A stretch of 8,348 nt of DNA from an uncultured Erysipelotrichaceae bacterium (GTDB lineage Bacteria; Bacillota_I; Bacilli_A; RF39; UBA660): contig CACYEG010000010.1 of NCBI GenBank assembly GCA_902773365.1, positions 1-8,348 on the forward strand, given 5' to 3'. The translations under genes and the position numbers were made by a program. How positions within the stretch are numbered: the first letter of the stretch is position 1; each line of letters opens with the position of its first letter. This document shows positions 5,694-8,348 of this stretch, piece by piece. The notes below the pieces were generated by a model. That model saw only the letters and a list, made by a program, of their open reading frames with translations. It searched no databases and was not told the DNA's origin.

Positions 5694-6342
5694 GTGAATC
5701 GATGATTTGCTCTAGATATTTAACTTTTGTTCTAATCTCATCACTTTTACTTGCGAATAATAAATCTTCTTGTGTTTCTAAAAGCTCTTTAAAGTAGTCT
5801 AAATTCTTGGGGTCTTTAGTTAAAATTGGACCAAATTCGTATTCTAATTCACTATACTCAGCTGTATATTCTCCGCGCGCAGCAAGCATATTGATATAGG
5901 TCTTTTTACCATCTTTGATAATTTCTTCATCGAAAATTGTAAAGCCTTTTTCTACTAAAAATTTTCTTAATTCATAGTGATTATTATTGGATTGTAATAT
6001 CAACTTGTACATGTAATTTATATTTGGACCATTTAATATATCTATAATTGTTTTAGAACCTAATCCTGAAATTAAAACTGTATCTATGTTATATGTATTA
6101 GCTTTTTCTATGCCGTAACCTAATACAGGGATTATGTTATTTGTTAATCCATATTTCTCGATATTATTAATTCCATTTTGTAATGCATTAGAATTTACAT
6201 CACAAACTACGACCTTATTTATTACACCGCTTTGTACTAAATAAATATCTAATAATGCGTGATCGCATCCGACATCCATTAAATTATCTTGACTATTTAT
6301 ATATTTTGCTAGGCTTTTAAGTCTTTCACTTATTTTAATCAT
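5671..6342 (-). CDS. trmK: TrmK-family tRNA (adenine-22 N1)-methyltransferase, with altered motifs
   Basis: TrmK transfers a methyl group from S-adenosylmethionine to N1 of adenine 22 in the tRNA D-loop region of Gram-positive bacteria. The 223-aa protein has a Rossmann methyltransferase fold at about 1-160 and a helical C-terminal extension at about 175-220, as in the family. Motif I is DVGCDH (23-28), and the acidic end of strand 2 is D48 in CDVN. Several later motifs differ from the family consensus as I remember it: GYG (75-77) where GDG is usual, GLGS (93-96) for GMGG, and LQSN (116-119) for LQPN. Its start shares one base with the rpoD stop (TAATG), and AGGTGA six bases upstream supports it. 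Position right after rpoD is the classic trmK place. The Nif3-like gene that often follows is absent. The family call is firm; catalytic activity is less certain. Confidence 0.88.
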   Translation of the reverse strand: MIKISERLKSLAKYINSQDNLMDVGCDHALLDIYLVQSGVINKVVVCDVNSNALQNGINNIEKYGLTNNIIPVLGYGIEKANTYNIDTVLISGLGSKTIIDILNGPNINYMYKLILQSNNNHYELRKFLVEKGFTIFDEEIIKDGKKTYINMLAARGEYTAEYSELEYEFGPILTKDPKNLDYFKELLETQEDLLFASKSDEIRTKVKYLEQIIDSLVNNQNI

Positions 6343-7445
6343 TATTCATCACCTAGGAAATCCTTTAATTTTTTAGCACGAGATGGATGTCTTAATTTTC
6401 TTAGTGCTTTAGCTTCTATTTGTCTAATTCTTTCCCTTGTTACGTTGAATCGTTTTCCAACTTCCTCAAGAGTATAACAAGTTCCATCTAAAAGTCCAAA
6501 TCTCAACTCTAATACTTCTTGTTCACGTTTTTGTAGTGTCTTTAATACTTCTTTTATCTGTTCTTTAAGTATTTCATTAGTAGCATACTCTTCTGGACTC
6601 ATATGGCTCGTTTTATCTGGTATAAAGTCACCAAAGTGTGAATCTTCTTCTTCACCTATCGGTGTATCCAAACTTACAGGATCTTGACTAATTTTCATAA
6701 CTTCTCTAACTTTTTCTACCGATACACCCATTTTTTTAGCTATTTCATCTTCGCTTGGTTCGTGATTTAACTCGAGCGTCAACTGGCGTTGTATTCTTGC
6801 CATTTTATTAATCGTTTCTACCATATGTACTGGCACTCTTATCGTCCTTGCTTGATCTGCTAAAGCTCTAGTTATCGCCTGTCTAATCCACCAAGTTGCA
6901 TATGTAGAAAATTTAAAACCTTTATCATAGTCAAATTTTTCTACTGCTTTCATAAGGCCGATATTTCCTTCTTGTATCAAGTCTAGAAATAATAAACCTC
7001 TACCTACATACCTTTTAGCGATGGATACGACTAGACGCAAATTCGATTCTGCAAGCAATTTTTTTGCTTCTTCATCACCTTTGGAAACCCTAATACTCAA
7101 ATCAGTTTCTTCCTGAGGGGATAATAGACTAATTCTTCCTATTTCTTTTAAATACATTCTTACTGGATCGTTGATATTAACATCTCTAGTTAGGGCTTCA
7201 TCTGATAGAAGAACTACTTCATCTTTCTTTTCTTTCGAGTCGCCATCTGCAGATTCATCTTCGCTTCCAGATATTACCATTATATTATTATCTACCAAAA
7301 TATTATATAACTTATCTAAAGAGTCACCGTCGATATCAAGTCCTTTTAACGATTCTGCTAACTGTTCAAAAGTTATTACTCCTTCTTTCTTTCCAAGAAC
7401 TAATAACTCTTCTATTCTTTCTTCTAATGTTTTAATTTCTACCAT
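6342..7445 (-). CDS. rpoD: Primary (housekeeping) RNA polymerase sigma factor, SigA/RpoD
   Basis: This sigma factor directs RNA polymerase to -10/-35 promoters of housekeeping genes. The 367-aa protein has region 1.1 (about 1-60), an acidic linker, region 1.2 from NDPVRMYLKEIGR (92-104), region 2 with NLRLVVSIAKRYVGRG (135-150) and the -10-reading helix YATWWIRQAITRALADQ (182-198), region 3 (about 207-290), and region 4 with the -35-reading helix-turn-helix TLEEVGKRFNVTRERIRQIE (325-344). Its length is close to B. subtilis SigA. The start is the ATG at 7445, since AAGGAAG ends eight bases upstream. A GTG at 7454 is the last base of that site and cannot use it. The first 14 bp overlap the end of dnaG, so translation is probably coupled. 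Promoters in this window resemble its expected consensus. Confidence 0.98.
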   Translation of the reverse strand: MVEIKTLEERIEELLVLGKKEGVITFEQLAESLKGLDIDGDSLDKLYNILVDNNIMVISGSEDESADGDSKEKKDEVVLLSDEALTRDVNINDPVRMYLKEIGRISLLSPQEETDLSIRVSKGDEEAKKLLAESNLRLVVSIAKRYVGRGLLFLDLIQEGNIGLMKAVEKFDYDKGFKFSTYATWWIRQAITRALADQARTIRVPVHMVETINKMARIQRQLTLELNHEPSEDEIAKKMGVSVEKVREVMKISQDPVSLDTPIGEEEDSHFGDFIPDKTSHMSPEEYATNEILKEQIKEVLKTLQKREQEVLELRFGLLDGTCYTLEEVGKRFNVTRERIRQIEAKALRKLRHPSRAKKLKDFLGDE

Positions 7446-8348
7446 CACTAACACTTCCTTTTTTAATATTTATTATTTCTTCAAATAATCTTTTTTTTCT
7501 ATTCATATCCAGCTCAGTCTTCATTTCTTCTTTTATTTCTTTTATTCTTTCCTTGTCTAATACTCCTTTAACGATTTTTAAAACAGCTTCCATATCTTGT
7601 TCATTGAATTCATCGACATGTACTTCTTTTATTATCTCTTTTACTACTTCGCGTAATTCAGGATAATTTTCTGTAAATGTAAGATAATCTGCAAAATCTA
7701 TTTCTCTTTCGAGCTCAAAATAGTATATCAGATTATTTGCAACAAGTCTATAACGATTTTTTGGCAATTTCAACTGATAATGCAAAAATAGTCTCATACA
7801 ATCAGTACTATTCATCATGTAATATAACATCGTCATAATTGCTCTATCAAACTTGCCATTAGGTTTTTCTTTTTTTTCTATATTTTGTGATTTAATCTCA
7901 ACCTTAACTTCTTCTATTTTCTCTTGAGTTTTTACTCTACTTTTCAATAACTCTTTATCAAGATGAAATTCACCAGATAATTTATTTAAAGTTATCTCTG
8001 TTAGCAAGTCATCACCGATATTTGATAACATCGCAAGCATTTCATTGATATAATTTGTTAGTTCAACCGGGTTATTTAAATTTTTATTTTTTCTATAAAC
8101 CTTATCCATAAATTCAGGAAAAGTAATTGGATTTTTTAAATTGTCTTTAAATGCTTCTACACCATAAGTCAAGATGTATTCATCGGGATCTTTCTTTCCA
8201 GCAAGTCTAACAATGCCTATATCGATTTTTTCTTTCATTAGAGCTTCACCAATAGAAATCGTGGCAAGTTCTCCTGCATTATCACTATCCATTGTAATGA
8301 TGACTTTGACTCCGAGCTTTTTTAATAAATCTATCTGTTCTTTAGCTA
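7432..8348 (-). CDS. dnaG: DNA primase DnaG, C-terminal part (5' end outside window)
   Basis: DnaG makes the RNA primers that start lagging-strand fragments and is recruited by the replicative helicase. About 304 codons are visible, and the reading frame stays open from the right edge (AKEQIDLLKKLG...) to TAA at 7432. The fragment begins in the TOPRIM catalytic domain: strand VIITMDSDNAG carries the metal-binding Asp-x-Asp, followed by GKKDPDEYI. After it comes a helical region, then a charged linker (EKIEEVKVEIKSQNIEKKEK), then the C-terminal helicase-interaction region ending INIKKGSVSDGRN. The zinc-binding domain and the first part of the polymerase domain must lie beyond the window. An internal ATG at 8292 falls inside the catalytic motif and is not a start. 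It is first in the dnaG-rpoD-trmK order typical of Firmicutes, so its promoter is outside the window. Confidence 0.95.
   Translation of the reverse strand, partial: AKEQIDLLKKLGVKVIITMDSDNAGELATISIGEALMKEKIDIGIVRLAGKKDPDEYILTYGVEAFKDNLKNPITFPEFMDKVYRKNKNLNNPVELTNYINEMLAMLSNIGDDLLTEITLNKLSGEFHLDKELLKSRVKTQEKIEEVKVEIKSQNIEKKEKPNGKFDRAIMTMLYYMMNSTDCMRLFLHYQLKLPKNRYRLVANNLIYYFELEREIDFADYLTFTENYPELREVVKEIIKEVHVDEFNEQDMEAVLKIVKGVLDKERIKEIKEEMKTELDMNRKKRLFEEIINIKKGSVSDGRN
7454..7460 (-). promoter_or_regulatory. Ribosome-binding site of rpoD inside dnaG
   Basis: AAGGAAG on the minus strand lies within the last codons of dnaG (its K-K-G-S region), eight bases from the rpoD ATG at 7445. It decides the rpoD start and means that ribosomes finishing dnaG pass directly over the rpoD initiation site. 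Confidence 0.75.

Noticed and set aside
1..8348. CRISPR arrays, tRNA or rRNA genes, insertion sequences, toxin-antitoxin pairs, phage genes
   Set aside because: No spaced direct repeats, no cloverleaf-like stretch, no transposase or integrase motifs and no unexplained gap over 100 bp were found on reading both strands.

Overview
This window looks like ordinary chromosome from an AT-rich, low-GC Gram-positive bacterium of the Bacilli / Erysipelotrichia / Mollicutes-relative type. Three things support that. The genes dnaG, rpoD and trmK lie in a row, as they do in Firmicutes. The primary sigma factor is SigA-like and short (367 aa, compared with about 371 in Bacillus subtilis). A secreted protein ends in a Gram-positive sortase-type signal (NPKTA, membrane helix, charged tail). 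The conventional stop codons TAA, TAG and TGA all end genes, and the Trp codon I checked in the sigma factor is TGG, so this is the standard bacterial code and not the Mycoplasma UGA=Trp code. I cannot name the species.

Every gene I can support is on the minus strand, so the layout reads from right to left. The right edge holds the C-terminal half of DNA primase (dnaG, cut by the window). It overlaps rpoD by 14 bp, and rpoD overlaps trmK by 1 bp (TAATG), so the three form a translationally coupled operon. After trmK comes tig (trigger factor), which has a good sigma-A promoter of its own (TTGTAA-17 bp-TATAAT) inside the end of trmK. A strong hairpin terminator closes the unit at 4371-4395. 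Next is mutS, with its own -10 box inside a perfect 20-bp palindrome and a weak terminator at its stop codon. Then comes a 525-aa exported, probably wall-anchored protein with eight cysteines confined to its N-terminal third. It has its own promoter, also overlapped by an inverted repeat, and a hairpin terminator. At the left edge are the promoter, ribosome-binding site and first 14 codons of another probably exported protein.

The right half is a housekeeping cluster for replication priming, promoter recognition, tRNA modification and nascent-chain folding. MutS (mismatch repair) and the surface protein are separate single-gene units. Gaps are short (the longest is 98 bp) and three terminators start inside or touch stop codons, so the genome looks compact. 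I see no rRNA, tRNA, CRISPR array, insertion sequence or riboswitch. Most of the window is well-known biology. The least explained parts are the cysteine-rich surface protein, a TrmK whose family motifs are altered at several points, and the inverted repeats sitting on two promoters.
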